DNA from: Misgurnus anguillicaudatus
Lineage: Eukaryota > Chordata > Actinopteri > Cypriniformes > Cobitidae
Direction: 5' to 3'
NCBI RefSeq assembly: GCF_027580225.2
Contig: NC_073340.2
Span: 22,178,501-22,242,500 of the forward strand
Length of the DNA: 64,000 nt
Shown here: piece by piece, positions 42,884-55,372 of the stretch
How the letters are laid out: each line of letters opens with the position of its first letter
How positions within the stretch are numbered: the stretch's first letter is position 1
Position numbers and translations under genes: made by a program
The notes under the pieces: generated by a model
What the model saw: the letters and a program-made list of their open reading frames with translations, nothing else
What the model was told of the DNA's origin: nothing
The model's database searches: none

Positions 42884-44405
42884 ACTCCATATATGCAGTA
42901 TGTAGACTTTGCAAAATTCTTCAAGTATCGTTTTAAATAAGCCTAAAATGCACATAGTCTTTGGCTAAAGTAATCCTCTGAGTACTTCAAATGTTATCAG
43001 TCCATGCTTTGGTATTAATGAAGTTTGCATGGTTGGTCTTGATGGTTTTGCGTTGAGAAATTCAATGCATTTTAAATAGTCGTTTGCATTGAGATTTACA
43101 TAAGGTAATTGCCCAAACCTGGAAATACTATGTGTGCATCGGGCTATTCCCCCTCCTCATGCACTAATACAATCAACCCCATTAGGTTTGGCCGTAAATA
43201 TGGAGCTGCCGTATCATACAAGCCTGACAGATAATGGACCCTTCTGCATGTCCATTTACTCATCCTGGGTGAAGCCTGATTGGTTTATCTGTACTTCATC
43301 ATCTGACCCAACGCTAAAAGCTCCTAAATTCAGCAGCAGGGTACACCTGAAGAACCTGACTTATAGAGTAGCTATAACAAAGAGTGTGTGCGTGCGTATA
43401 TGTGACCCTTGTCACATCCTTACTCAGTCAGTATTAAAGATATTAATATTATCTAGAAAACAATACAAATTCGGTTTTGGGATAATTGAGAAATAAATTG
43501 AAAGGGTTAAAATTGAAATAAGAGAGACTACAGCCTTAAAATTGAACACATGTCAGCTCAATATCCTGCCTGGTAAAATCCACCAAGGGATCTTGTGAGC
43601 AAAACCGACAGTAATTTCAAAGCAGTGCCTCTTCTCACAGGTCTCCAGTGATTTGGTCCCTTTCCACCCATTAATTAGTTTGTCTCCAGCTCTTGACTTT
43701 TGGCTCGGTGTCCTTCGTGCGGTTGGTCTTTTACAGTGTGATTAATCCGGTTCGGGCCCTCAGAGTGATGTTAGACCCCGTCAGGAGCTTATTAGCATGT
43801 GTGCCTACTAGCAGAGCCCCCACTACCCCTGAGGCTTAATAATATGTGTTTCTACAACCAACAGTCTTATTAGTGCTACTAAGTGACGATCACACTTATA
43901 AATAGTGCTGTGTGCTTTTTAATTAAAGCCTGTGAAATCATAGGGTTGATGTGTGTGTGCACGTGTGTGTGTGATAAATGAGGGGTGTGAGTACTGATGT
44001 TTTGACTCCTGCTCCTTTGAGTTTACCTCACACACACACATACACACACTATGATTTATGATCTCGGGTACAGCAGCTTCTTTACAGTGCAGTTTGGTTG
44101 TGAAGATAACAGCTTTCTGGGAGATGCTGCATGGTATAATGTTGAACATCAATTAGATTGTTGTCTGTGCATTTCTGTCGGGAATTCTCCATAAAGATTT
44201 ACATTACCTTCAGGATTTTTATGGAGAACAGAAACATTTCTTTTTTTTATTCAAGGGACCCATCATTCCCCAGTACATCTCTCGCAGCACTTACTACAAA
44301 TACGATTAACTGAGGTGGTCCATGTTTTTTACGGACAATTCAACCGTTCGTCCAGCATAGATTAATACATTTGTTTAAAAAAAAATTATCTTTCATTTTT
44401 GGGAT
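42884..44405. other. Intergenic; partly unique
   Basis: No gene is recognised. The stretch 43530-43900 has higher GC, contains CCATTAATTAG, and has no family match in the window. A CA/TG-rich stretch lies at about 43945-44048. Confidence 0.4.
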
Positions 44406-44411
44406 TTATTT

Positions 44412-44556
44412 TTAACCCAGCGTTTGGTCAAAAAGGGACATACTTTGCCTGTGGGTTTAATTAACCCAGAAAATGACAACTGAATTAAATAAACAGCATT
44501 GGTTAGATTACAACTTAGCAGGTTGAGTTTGTCCCTTTTTGACCCAATGCTGGGTT
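44412..44556. mobile_element. Short AACCCAGC inverted-repeat element
   Basis: AACCCAGCGTTTGGTCAAAA and TTTTGACCCAATGCTGGGTT are imperfect inverted repeats bounding about 145 bp. It abuts the TTAA at 44555-44558. Confidence 0.7.
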
Positions 44557-44558
44557 AA

Positions 44559-45075
44559 AGGTCCCGTTCTTTCTGTGTTTTTGAAGCTTTGATTGTGTTT
44601 TCAGTGCGCAATATAAAATGTTCATGTTTCACATGTAAAAAATGCGCTATTTTTCACACAATTTTCTTATCTGTATAGCGCTGTTTTCACTGTCCTCAAA
44701 ACGGGCTGATTTCTTCCTTGTTCTATGAAGTCCCTCCTTCAGACATACGTAACGAGTTCTGATTGTGTAGTTTGTTTAGTGTGTTGTAATTCGATAGCAG
44801 CTTAGCTTGCCGCTAGCTTAGCCTGCGACTGACGTATTCCTGTGGGCGGAGTTTAGTCAAAAAACTGTTCTAGTGACGTCATTAAAGCAGGAAGTAGAGG
44901 GCTGTAGTCCAAACTGGCCGTTCGTTGTAGGCTTTGAAAGGTGAATTCTGTTAAAGAAAATATATCACCTGGCAGTGAACTTGAGCTTTATCACTTTACA
45001 GGTATTATTTATACTATTGTAGCAAATTACAAAATAACTAGGGTTTAAAAAATAGGATCAGAAAGAATGTGACCT
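44559..45075. mobile_element. TTAA MITE, AGGTCCCGTTCTTTC family
   Basis: TTAA at 44555-44558 and 45076-45079. Ends AGGTCCCGTTCTTTCTG and CAGAAAGAATGTGACCT. No coding capacity. Confidence 0.85.
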
Positions 45076-45079
45076 TTAA

Positions 45080-45763
45080 AATTTTTCCATAAAGTGTTTA
45101 TAAGGTGCTTAAAAGGTTCTTCACAGTGATGCAACCATTTAAGGTACATTCACATTATAAGCGACTTTGTCGCTGTGTGTCGCTCGTCTCTTTCAAAAGA
45201 GGCGTTTCTATATCTGGTTGTCATAAATAAAGAAGTACCGTCCACTCCAGTAACTGACGAGAGACGGATGACGTGAACTCCACTGCTTCGTTCTCATTGG
45301 TAGTCGTTCCCGAAAGTTGCTAATTATTTGCATAAAGTTAAACGTTTATCAACTTTGTTGTGCGACTGGACACACCCCATCCAGTCGCCAACGGTCACTG
45401 TTGCTCGTGCCCCCGGAAGTCGCCAAGCTTCCATTGAAATCAATGAGATTGCGTCGCTCTGCTACTCGCTGCTAAATGCAGCTTTAGTCGAATTCTTACG
45501 TTTCTTTGATACCTTTTTATAATGTAAACTTTTTTGAAACAAAAATATTTTTAGGATGGATAGATTCTTTATTTAACCATTCAGCTAGAATTGGTTCCTC
45601 TATTAATAGCATCATGTAGCACCTTTATTTTTTTGAGTGTAGGCCCTGCTAAGAGACAGTTAGGCTAAGGTATCTGTTCGATGGCATCTATTTCTGTATC
45701 TGCAAACCTCATAGAAAAGATTAGGAAAAAAATATATAAATTAAATTTTTTAGACTGGAAAAG
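45080..45763. other. Intergenic, repeat-like GTCGCT region
   Basis: About 45140-45490 contains repeated GCGACT/GTCGCT words in both orientations and CpG-rich blocks, and looks like another old foldback. The edges are not defined. Confidence 0.4.
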
Positions 45764-45831
45764 GGGTTATCCTAGTCCCAGACTAAAATGCATGCCTTAA
45801 TTTAAAAACACCTTGCGCTGAAGCACCTTAA

Positions 45832-46843
45832 AGGTGCGTGCAGTGTGTAAATTTTAGCGGCATCTTGTGGTGAGGTTGCAAATTGCAAACAACGGCTTAC
45901 TCCACGGCTCACCCCTCGCTTTTGAAACCAGGCTTGTGCACGAATCAGAATTTCAGAATTGGCCTCCATTCAATTCATGAATAGGAATTTGAATTGACTC
46001 CGCCCTACAGGAAGTTGAATTTGAATTGGAATGACAGGAAGTGGAATTAAATTCATGGCAATTCAAAGAAATTCCACAAACAAAACAGAAAGAATCTCAC
46101 ATACATTCAGTGTTAGGAGAGTTACTTTGGAAAATTGTTTGGAAACCATTTTAAATACTTGGTTAAAGTAAAACATTCTGGGAAATCAAGTCATGTTCCA
46201 TTGTGTTCCACAAAATTACAATTACAAAAAAATCAAACTTAATTATTTGTTATGTGACTAGAGTTTTGAACATTAATTGCTGGGGGAAAACATTTTCTGT
46301 TAATGTAATCTGGTCAAGTAGTTCAAACTAATATAATTTATAGATTATGTAATGCAGTCATATCTGACATATACTGAAAGCTTCATTTTTAACACTTTAC
46401 TTACTGTATAATATGTATATGAATTTCTTTGAATTTCTATTGAATTGCAATTCTGCTTCCTTTAATTCACATTCGAATTGTAATTCTAGAATTGAATTGG
46501 AATTAAGGAGTCGTTCTCAATTCAATTCTGAATTGTGCACAAGCCTGTTTGAAACACATAGAGAAGCTACGGTAGCCGCCACCGGACAAACATGTCATAG
46601 TCGGAGACAACTTAGGAAAAAAATTGTCTGTAAAGGGCTTCTGTAGAAAAACGGCGGCACAAAATGGTGACTTCCATGTAAGGGGACCCTCTGTGTATGT
46701 AGATAAAAAGGTCTCGTTCTTAGGTAATAAACACATAATGGTTGATTATGAAAGGTCTTTATACACCTCTGATACTATAGTTTTGTATATTGTTTTGTAT
46801 ATTGTTTTGCAAGAGATCCTTCTAAAAATTACACACGGCACCT
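45832..46843. mobile_element. TTAA MITE (AGGTGCGTGCAGTG) hosting an hAT-like insert
   Basis: TTAA at 45828-45831 and 46844-46847. Ends AGGTGCGTGCAGTGTGTAA and TTACACACGGCACCT. Without the insert it is about 390 bp. The intact relative of its target at 49517-49520 has one TTAA. Confidence 0.88.
45929..46547. mobile_element. hAT-like element, AATTC-rich
   Basis: The ends CAGGCTTGTGCACGAATCAG and CTGAATTGTGCACAAGCCTG are inverted. The 8-bp flank TTTGAAAC is at 45921-45928 and 46548-46555. The interior is dense in GAATT/AATTC words, so both arms fold back. Confidence 0.9.
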
Positions 46844-47983
46844 TTAACATAATATCAGTGCCATTGTTTTGTCTTAAGATGCACACCAGCATTGTTTTTG
46901 TAAGGTATGTTTCTAAAAATTACTTAAAGGTCCTCATATAACTAAGGCCTAGTCCTGGATTAATTTAAACCCTGTCTGGGAAAGTCTTAAGACTTTAGAA
47001 TAAAAAATCAGACATACAGATCTGTTTATTATTGGATTTGTGGTTGTAATATGTTTCTTTTTTTTTAGTTTGTAGTTATATAAATGCTTGTATGAATATA
47101 TAATTTTTGTATAATTTTGTAAGAATTCTATATCGATAAGTCTTTAAACAAGCCCCTTGAGTTTTTTACCTATTTCTGTACTTTACTTAAACTGTATTTG
47201 CATGTAATTTGTATTTCATTATAAATTGTGGCCCAGTTTTCTACATAAAATCACCCTACATGATGTAAAAAAAAAACATATGTGAAAATATAACTTGAAG
47301 GCCATGTCAAAGATTAAATGTGAGTTTTTATCCTCCAAAGCCCTAAACAAACAAAAACTCTCATAGTCTCATAGCTATCCTACAGGCTACATCCAGCATT
47401 CAGTTTTGGTTGATATATTCTTGCATCCATGAATTCATGGTGTTGTAATGTAGTAATGTGAACACTAGGGTGTAATGAAGATCATGTTTTTTAGCCCTTT
47501 CTGCTTTGACACTTTCCTAATACTTGCTGTCACCTTATTTCCCTTTATTGCACATCATTTTCTCTCAGAATCCACCTACACGCTTTTCTCTCTCTTCCTC
47601 TCATCCAGAGCAGAGCTGGCAAGCGTTGCCGATGAGAAATAAATCCGTCTTGATGTTCTCTTATTTCCTCTCCCTCTCTCAAGCATGCTCGTGCAATTCA
47701 GTTAGGTAAAGAGGAGCTCTGGTGATTCGTGCAGTTCAAGATCTGCCCCACTGTGCCCTATTTCTACCCCCCTACACACACAGCTCTCATGTAATGAAGT
47801 TAGTGTGTATGCAGCAGAGTGAAGTGGGTTAGACTTGAGGTGATGAGACTGAATGGGAGATCCAGTACTCTGTTACTCAGACCTGGGGAGGGGCTGCTGG
47901 GGTCGCCCAGGATGAATTCCCTCTGCTACTGAAGTGGAGATCTAATTGATTTTTGTACCCTGAGCCATCTGGCTTGGAGTAAA

Positions 47984-48036
<53 letters not shown>
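47984..48036. repeat. (TG)n(GA)n microsatellite
   Basis: TG run followed directly by a GA run. Confidence 0.95.
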
Positions 48037-48041
<5 letters not shown>

Positions 48042-48231
48042 TGAGAGAAAGGGCAAGACTCACAGATCACCTCTTAAATTAGTTTTTTTTTTGCCCACAT
48101 TTGTTATTTTAAAGCCCTTACTAGATAATCTTTTTTTCTATAGAGAGTCAACACATCTCTGACATCATCATCACTAGGGGTCAGCACTTGTAAAGGATAC
48201 AGATGGTCTCATCATCTCTCTCATCATATAA

Positions 48232-48233
<2 letters not shown>

Positions 48234-48276
<43 letters not shown>
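48234..48276. repeat. (GA)n microsatellite
   Basis: Pure GA run of about 21 units. Confidence 0.95.
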
Positions 48277-48279
<3 letters not shown>

Positions 48280-48379
48280 TGTAATGTACACATTTACTAT
48301 TTAATAAGCATTTTGTCTGGCTAATAAATAAATGGAGAGGTGAATTTACTTGTACACAAAATTATAATGTATTTATTAA

Positions 48380-48780
48380 AGGGGAAATATCATGAAAATC
48401 TGACTTTTCTCATGTTTAAGTGCTATAATTTGGTCCCCAGTGCTTATATCAACTGAGAAAATGTAAAAAGGAACAACCAGGTAAACCATTCTCTGCAAGC
48501 ATGTGAAAAAATAGGTCATTGAAATTTGGCTCCCCTTGTAATGTCAGAAGGGGCTGACATAATACCGCCCCTTAATCTGCACTGTCCAACCACGGCACTG
48601 GCATTTGATGTATAGATCTGCTCATTTGCATTTAAAGGGACACACCCAAAAAAGGTAAATTTTTGCTCAAACTTACAAAGTGGCAATTTTAACATGCTAT
48701 AGAGCTAAATTTGTACATACGTAGGCTACTCTGGGGAAACCAAAGTTGACATCTTATAAAAGTATTTTAAAATGTTCCCT
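48380..48780. mobile_element. TTAA MITE, AGGGGAAATATCATG family
   Basis: TTAA at 48376-48379 and 48781-48784. Ends AGGGGAAATAT and ATGTTCCCT are imperfect inverted repeats. Confidence 0.75.
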
Positions 48781-49425
48781 TTAAGAGCTGTTTTAGGAGA
48801 ATGTAGTTAAAATAAAGTAGATTTTGAATTTACGTTTGGCTAATTCTGTTAGAAAAGCGTTAATCTAAACAAGTTTTGTTAGGTTGTTACTTACTGTACG
48901 AGTTGGCTGATTTTTTTATTGCAGAACTTAAATACATATAAATTCAAGGAAAGAAAAAACGTTGTATCAGTGATACTCACAATACAAAGAGACAAGAAGT
49001 TAATTGTGGGTTTGAATCTATTAAAATATCAAATTAAAAGCTAGGCTAGGGGGAGGTTTTGTATTTTGTTTGTTTCTTTTTTGTATGCGTATTTGTATGT
49101 GTATGTATAATTTGGTTTTATTTATTTATATATTTTTTAATGTTTGGAAAACGTTTAAAATTCAATAAAGATATTTGTGGAAAAAAGCTCGGCTAGTAGT
49201 CGGCTAATATGAATTCGTACGAAGTGAAACGGTAATGAAACCTCACCCCAAAACCCCGCCCCTAAACACAACGTCACAGACGCGAAGGTAAATCGTGGTG
49301 GTTGAACGAATTATTACAAATTAGCCACCTCAAGTTAAACGTACAAATTTCTTTATCTTTTGCATGTTTTCTTACAATAGCCTAACGTTACTTTTGCTTA
49401 AATACATTACTATTATAGACACTCA

Positions 49426-49664
49426 GGGGCAGTTTCCCGGACAGGGATTAGACTAGTCCTAGACTTAAACACTTTTAAGAGCTCTCCAAACTGAAAACAA
49501 CTTGCACTGACATATCTTAAAATACATCAGTGCCCTTTGTTTAGCCTCATAATGCACACAGGTAATGTTTTTAGTAAGGCTTGTTTGTTAAAACTAGTTA
49601 TATTTCCTAATTAAACTAAGGCCTAGTCCTGGATTAAGCTAATCCTGGTCCGGGAAACCGCCCC
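49426..49664. mobile_element. GGGCGGTTTCCCGG dispersed repeat, copy 2 (intact)
   Basis: The ends GGGGCAGTTTCCCGGACAGG and CCGGGAAACCGCCCC are inverted. It serves as the empty-site reference for the interrupted copy at 45764-46985 (TTAA at 49517-49520). Confidence 0.88.
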
Positions 49665-51476
49665 TCAGAGACTTTATTAGACTCAGCATAAATCTGTACG
49701 ATTTCTCATACATTTAGTCAGCTTTTATTATGTTGCTTATGTTAATTACTGTCTCCAAAGAACGATACAAGTATCTGTAAGATATTAATATCATTTTACT
49801 GTAAACGATGATGCATCTATAATAATGTGCTGTTGTTTCGATTTATAAGTTGTATGTAGTTCTTCAGCTCAACTGGTTCAGTATTAAATTGAATGGGTTA
49901 GGTTTTGTCAGATATGGCTGGATTATGTTTTGCTCTCCTTTGTATTAGTTAAATAAACAGAAATGACATTTCCACAAGCAAAAAGTTTAGTGAACCTTTA
50001 CTTTAATCACAATAAGATGCCTAAAATGAGAATCAGGTGCAGCGGTACACAGGTGTAAATGATTAGAACCACATTAGAGAGTAAATTGGAGGGCACTTTG
50101 TGGTCAGGTTTGGTCTCAGGATCTGAGGAGTGTGACTGAGATTAAAAGAATTCATTGAGGCCCTTGAAAATACGGTTTTTTTTTTTAAATAATTTTCAAG
50201 TTGTTTGTCACTTCATTATCCAAAATATAATTTACAAGCTGAGACAATCTGAGTTGGCTATCTATCCAGGCCAGGTTGTCCAACCATACGTAGAAGTAAA
50301 TAAGAAAAGTAATTGCACGATTTGAATATAAACAACAATAATAGTTACAGAGTAATTTAGCCCAGAGTCATATAATAATAGAGTTACGACACTCACATAG
50401 ACGTCCGTTGTAAGAATGGAATGCGGAAGTAACAGCGTGTCATGTAGTGACTCATAGTTCCAAACGCAGCACTGAAGCCCATTCATTTCAATGACACCTG
50501 CTGGTAAATCGATGAAATTACCGTTTCTCTTTACATTTTCAGACATTTTATGAATATAGTCAACAGTGATATTTTATGAACTCTGCTGTAGGTAATGATT
50601 ATCGTTAATAATAACTAGAATTTTTTATATTTTAATGAGTTGTGTATAATAATATAGATTTAATGGTTTAATATTTTATTACTGGTGGCCATCTACTTTA
50701 TACTTATCTTTTTTTATATATTACGAGTAACACTAGGGGGCAACAGCGACAAGCTAAATGCCTTATAAGAAAGTCACACTGCTTCACAATGCTGCTATGT
50801 GTTTAATTGTGTTTGGTAAGTAATACGAGTGATGTATCATCGAAAATCATGTATAATTATATTAACATTTAATGTGTACTATAAATACAATTAAATGTGA
50901 ATTTAGTATGTTTCTGTTATGCTTCACTGTTACAAATAACCGTGTTGGCGATCTTTTTTGTGATTTTAATATAGTAAAAGTGTAGGAATTATGTTTTTAG
51001 CAGATTGATAGCCATTTATATAGCCATATTTTTGCTATAAAAATAAAAGATAAACTCTGTTGCTGTAGTTGGTATAGATAACCACAGTTGGGTCATCATT
51101 AACTGTTTATCTTTATTAACTGATTTACTGTATTTCCATCACTCCCTAGTAAAAAAAAAAACGTTATAAACATAGTAAGTATAGTGATCAATTCACATTA
51201 CAAGCTAATATTTACCTAAAATAGCTGAAAACCAATGCAAACAGATTGACAGCCCTGCTTAGTTAGGAACTGTAGAACGTTACATGAATCACGTGACAGC
51301 GCGGCGGCGAGATCAAAGCGTTTCGTAACTCTCTCTTTATATGACTCTGATTTAGCCCAAACAAACACTAATAAATGTTAGCAACATCAGCTATTAAAGC
51401 TAAATGTAATTCTGTGTAAAAAGTAATTTTTATTGACTGTTTTCAACATAAAATCGTCTTACATTCTGTAAAAATT
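49665..51476. other. Intergenic, nothing recognised
   Basis: AT-rich. A small CpG-containing patch (CACGTGACAGCGCGGCGGCG) is at about 51289-51308. I see no exon, RNA gene or clear repeat. Confidence 0.45.
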
Positions 51477-51807
51477 AGGGCTGTCAAACGGCTAATCGCG
51501 ATTAATTGCATACAAAATAAAAGTTTGTGTTTGCATTTGCGTGTGTATTGTGTGTAATTATTATGTATATAAACACACACATTTAAAAAACATGTTATTT
51601 ATGTATATATTTTTACATTTATATATAAAATAAATCTATATATAACATTTATATAACTGTAAATGTTTCTTAAATACACACATGGATTTGTGTGTATTTA
51701 TATATACAAAATAATTACACACAGTGCACACACATATATTATGCCTATGCAAAAACAAACTTTCATTTTATATGCAACCAATCATGACCAATCCCTTGAC
51801 AGCCCTA
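51477..51807. mobile_element. AGGGCTGTCAA inverted-repeat element
   Basis: The ends AGGGCTGTCAA and TTGACAGCCCT are perfect inverted repeats, with ATTAATTGCATACAAAATAA inside and a TGTGTGTA/TACACACA foldback. Such ends fit short hAT-like elements; no 8-bp duplication is clear. Confidence 0.75.
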
Positions 51808-52699
51808 GTAATAATATAACCTTGACATTGACTAAATATTGACATAATTTACACAGACTGCACCTTAATGTTCTAAGTAGTTGAAGAAAAAAAACATTCA
51901 ATTACAAAGAATAAATCACCCATTTATTGAATTTAGTTTTTTATACAACTACCTTGTGTGTTTAGCTAATGTCACAGAGACATATAAACCGCTCATTCCA
52001 CTTATAAAACTCTTTATCAAAATCAGCTGTGTTGAAACAATCCAGTTAAAATATTGATAAAGCCCAAAATCTCTTGGCATTGAACACAGCATTAAATCCA
52101 GATTCTTACTGTAGCCTATGCCCACGCATCATAAAAGTCAGCTTTTAGGTAAATGGACATGATATTCAAGTACAGGGTAATGTTTTGAGCACAGATGTGG
52201 GCTATTTGTATTTGATTGTGCTATCCACTAAATTTCCCAGGGGATGTTGTGTTCTCCGTTTCTGCTTTCACTCTTGGCTTGTACCTGTGCTGTTCATCAG
52301 CTTTCAGCTTCTGCTGGATACAAGGCTTTTATTTCACTGTATGCACACACTTCCAACCTGTATTACAAATAATTGAGGACAAACACACAGATTGTTGGAG
52401 TCAGAACTAATGTAGTAAAAGATACTTTTGCAAAATGACTTAAAAACTCTGTTTATGCACCTTGGCCAGTAGATGAGCATGCAGATTTTTTTCAGAGAAT
52501 TTGTTGCATTAAAAATTCATGCAAATCAAGCAGATCCAAAGATATAATCATAATGCAACCTACAAGCTTTTGCATTATGTGACCAAATCAGAAAAACATA
52601 TTTTCTCTCTTTATACACATTTCATTTTACATAATCAAAACAATCTGATTATTATTATTAGGAAAGACTGTAGACCTGAGAGCTGCATGTTGAATTCTT

Positions 52700-54656
52700 G
52701 ATTTTTTTTTATTGTGAGATGGGGATTCATTAAAAAAACAAAATAAAACAGTCAAACAAATGCTATCACTAAAAAGGGTTAAAACAGGGACATATAAAAG
52801 ACTTTGTTGCCTTCATTTAGACAGAGTTATAAATTGGCACAAAAAAAAACAAGACAGACAGACAGACATTTATGATGTTTTGGCTTTGTTAGAAGGGCAG
52901 CACAGTTTCATGGTTAAAGACAATTTTTCGATACAACAGCAAAGACTCATGCGTGTATAGCATACGTTTAGATTTCAGAAGTTCAGTAGCTTCAAAGTAT
53001 AGTGGGGTAAAAGACAGTAACATTATAAAGTGAATGATATGAAAAAGGTAACATTAGGGGTGTTTATTTTTTTTCAAACAATGCATTGAAAATTTGAAAA
53101 TAATACTTTTTTCTGTTTTAAAACACTTTGAAATGCTAGAGTTTCTTCCCCAGCTTTGAATTCATTTATCTTCGAAATTATTCTTCATACTAAAATATAT
53201 TATTGTATTAATACAAACTACAGTATTGTACACTACACTGTGTAATAAATAACCATAAAGAAAATACAAAAATAAGACACATAAATATAAAAGGTCTCTA
53301 AAACTAAAAATGTAAAGTTATACTGGTGAGGGATGGGAGGGTAATACTGCCTTTACTGGAAAAACCTTACGTGACATTCACTGAAAACAACAACAACAAC
53401 AACAAAACAACTTCAATACAAATGAGACAAAAATTAATACTGACAGGTAAAAAGGCCGAACGAAAAGAAACAAAAAACACTAAAGTGAATTCTTCATTGA
53501 TCATATCTGCCTACGTTTGTTACCTGAAGAAAAAGTGTCGTGCAGCTAAAGATAACAAGATAAACAAGTGCACCAAACAGGGGAAAAGAACTTCATTTTT
53601 CTCCTCTTTGTTCATTGATCGTCTTTCCTGAATTTTTGATGCAGTATAGTCCTTTTACTGAATTGATCAAAAAAAAGAGGCAGTCTTGTCCTTTAATCAG
53701 GACTAGTGGTTTAAATGCAGGGTTCCAAAATTTTGCTACCAAAATTGCTGCCGTCACAGCAACGGCACAGCACTGTTCAATGGCACTTCCAACATGCGTG
53801 TTTTTGCATAAAGGTGGATGGGTGGGTGATTACTAAGGTTTATCTCTCATATCTCGGTTTGCAAAAAATTCATTTGGACTTCTCAATGGCCAGCCCTGCC
53901 ACCCCCACCACGACCACGTTAATCCGTTTACATTTAAGGCTCACGATCCACCTTGAAACGAGACACATGTTGTGCCAGCGATCGCCGGCGTGGCAATGGG
54001 TACTTTATCTGGGGTGCTAATACTGGAAGGTAGACATTAAACAACACAAGGCCCACATAGGTGTTCCATAGGTAAACTGGGAATATGGTAGTGCACAGGA
54101 TTCATTTCTTTCAAATGCAAGAAAATACTGAGTTTTGTTCATTGGCAATAAAAACGTATAGAAATCTCTCTCTCCCAACTGTACACATCTTTCAAGGGTA
54201 ATCCGAGAGTGACACAAAATTAGTAATACTGATAAAAGAAATTGACCCAAGGCGTTTTAGTAATAAAACATTATTAGCCAAAACATGTCTAGCTTTCTGT
54301 CCATATATGCGTCATTTTCTTTTTTTTTCTTTTTTTCGTTAAACTTTGCATTTATACAAACCATACTCAAACACTGAAAATCACCTTTATGTGGAAAAAG
54401 TAACTATTTTGTATTTATCAGGCACACCTGGGGATTTTATACACAGTAGTGGGCTTAAATGCAGCGTAAGAGCTATCAAGCTCTCTTCTTTTCTCTTTCT
54501 TTCTTTCTTTCCTCTCAACTATTCTTCCATCATAAACACACAGTCAGTTCTCAGGAAGAAAGAGAAAAATTGTCTTTTTGTTCCTTCAAATTAGTAACGT
54601 TGTAAAACAATGTTGTAAGGAATAAAAGGTCTTAAAAACACATTTGTGGTTTCTCT
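52700..54656 (-). other. zeb1: zeb1 3'UTR (extent inferred)
   Basis: Follows the TGA/TAA-type end of the zeb1 reading frame on the - strand. AATAAA on the - strand occurs at 53063-53068, 52708-52713, 52328-52333 and 51923-51928, so more than one poly(A) site is possible. Clustered miR-200 seed matches support transcription of at least 53343-54376. Confidence 0.6.
53343..54376 (-). promoter_or_regulatory. zeb1: miR-200 family target sites in zeb1 3'UTR
   Basis: On the - strand CAGTATT, the match to the miR-200b/c/429 seed, occurs at 54225-54231, 54124-54130, 54019-54025, 53436-53442 and 53343-53349. Four of these have a following A (8-mers); 54124-54130 is a 7-mer. CAGTGTT, the miR-200a/141 match, is at 54370-54376. 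miR-200 repression of ZEB1 is a well-known double-negative loop in epithelial-mesenchymal transition. Site function here is inferred. Confidence 0.85.
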
Positions 54657-55372
54657 TCATTTCACGTCTCCGTTTATAGTGGGTGTCTTTCCTTCATTTT
54701 CACTGTCTTTCTTATCCGCCAGGTTCTCCTTCAACTCCTCGCCTCGTTCTGACGTTTCCTTCATATGTGTGTCCATTATCGCCTCCTCCTCCTCCTTTTC
54801 TGCAGTCCGTTCTTCATCTCCGTTTTCCTCCTCACATTCGTCCTGCATCACCACGACTTTCAGCATCTGTCCGTCTTTATCTCCTTCACTGTCACCTTCA
54901 TCTTGACCCTCACCTTGTTCCGTCTCATCCATCCTCTCTTCATCTGCTCCCATGTCCTCCTCGTCTCCTTCGTCTCCAATCTTCACAACCTGAATCTCAT
55001 CTTCATCCACTAGACTCCCTGAACCCATCTCATCCTCTTCTTCGCTCTCATCTTCTCTGGTGCTACTCCCTCGCTCATCCGAGTCCAGGTGGGAGGGGGG
55101 CGAGGTCGCCGCGCTGCCCATCCGAGGCTGCTCTTCGCCGCCGTTGTCCTCTTCCTCGACCCCCTGGCTCAACTCTTGACCCTGAGCCTCTTTCTTACAG
55201 TAGGAGTAACGGTGATTCATGTGTTGCGAGTAGGAGCCGGAGTGAGAGAAGCGTTTGCCGCATTTGTCACACTGGTAGGGTTTTTCACCGGAGTGCAGGC
55301 GCAGGTGCTCGATCAGGTGGTGCTTGTGTTTGAAGGCTTTACTGCAGATCCCACATTCATGAGGCCTCTTAC
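54657..55372 (-). CDS. zeb1: zeb1 last coding exon: fingers 6-7 and acidic tail
   Basis: It begins after TTCTTCCAG with [20 protein letters not shown], then [21 protein letters not shown] long acidic tail rich in EEED and DEGD runs follows, to a C-terminal NGDVK and stop. The tail is about 170 residues; an acidic C-terminal activation region is usual for ZEB1. Confidence 0.96.

Larger units (their letters stand above)
45764..46985. mobile_element. GGGCGGTTTCCCGG repeat copy interrupted by two nested elements
   Basis: The outer fragments CCTAGTCCCAGACTAAAATG (left) and GGCCTAGTCCTGGATTAA (right) match 49426-49664. Between them lie the TTAA element 45832-46843 and, inside it, the hAT-like element 45929-46547. 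Confidence 0.8.
46986..48379. other. Intergenic, two GA microsatellites
   Basis: No gene seen. Poly-T runs and microsatellites at 47984-48036 and 48234-48276. Around 47600-47950 the composition is higher in GC and not obviously repetitive. Confidence 0.45.

Noticed and set aside
53326..53631. 101-codon Asn/Lys-rich open frame on the + strand
   Set aside because: It is A-rich sequence antisense to the zeb1 3'UTR, including a CAA repeat.
54683..55333. 216-codon open frame on the + strand
   Set aside because: It is the antisense shadow of the acidic zeb1 last exon; low-complexity Ser/Pro/His/Leu composition follows from GA-rich coding on the other strand.
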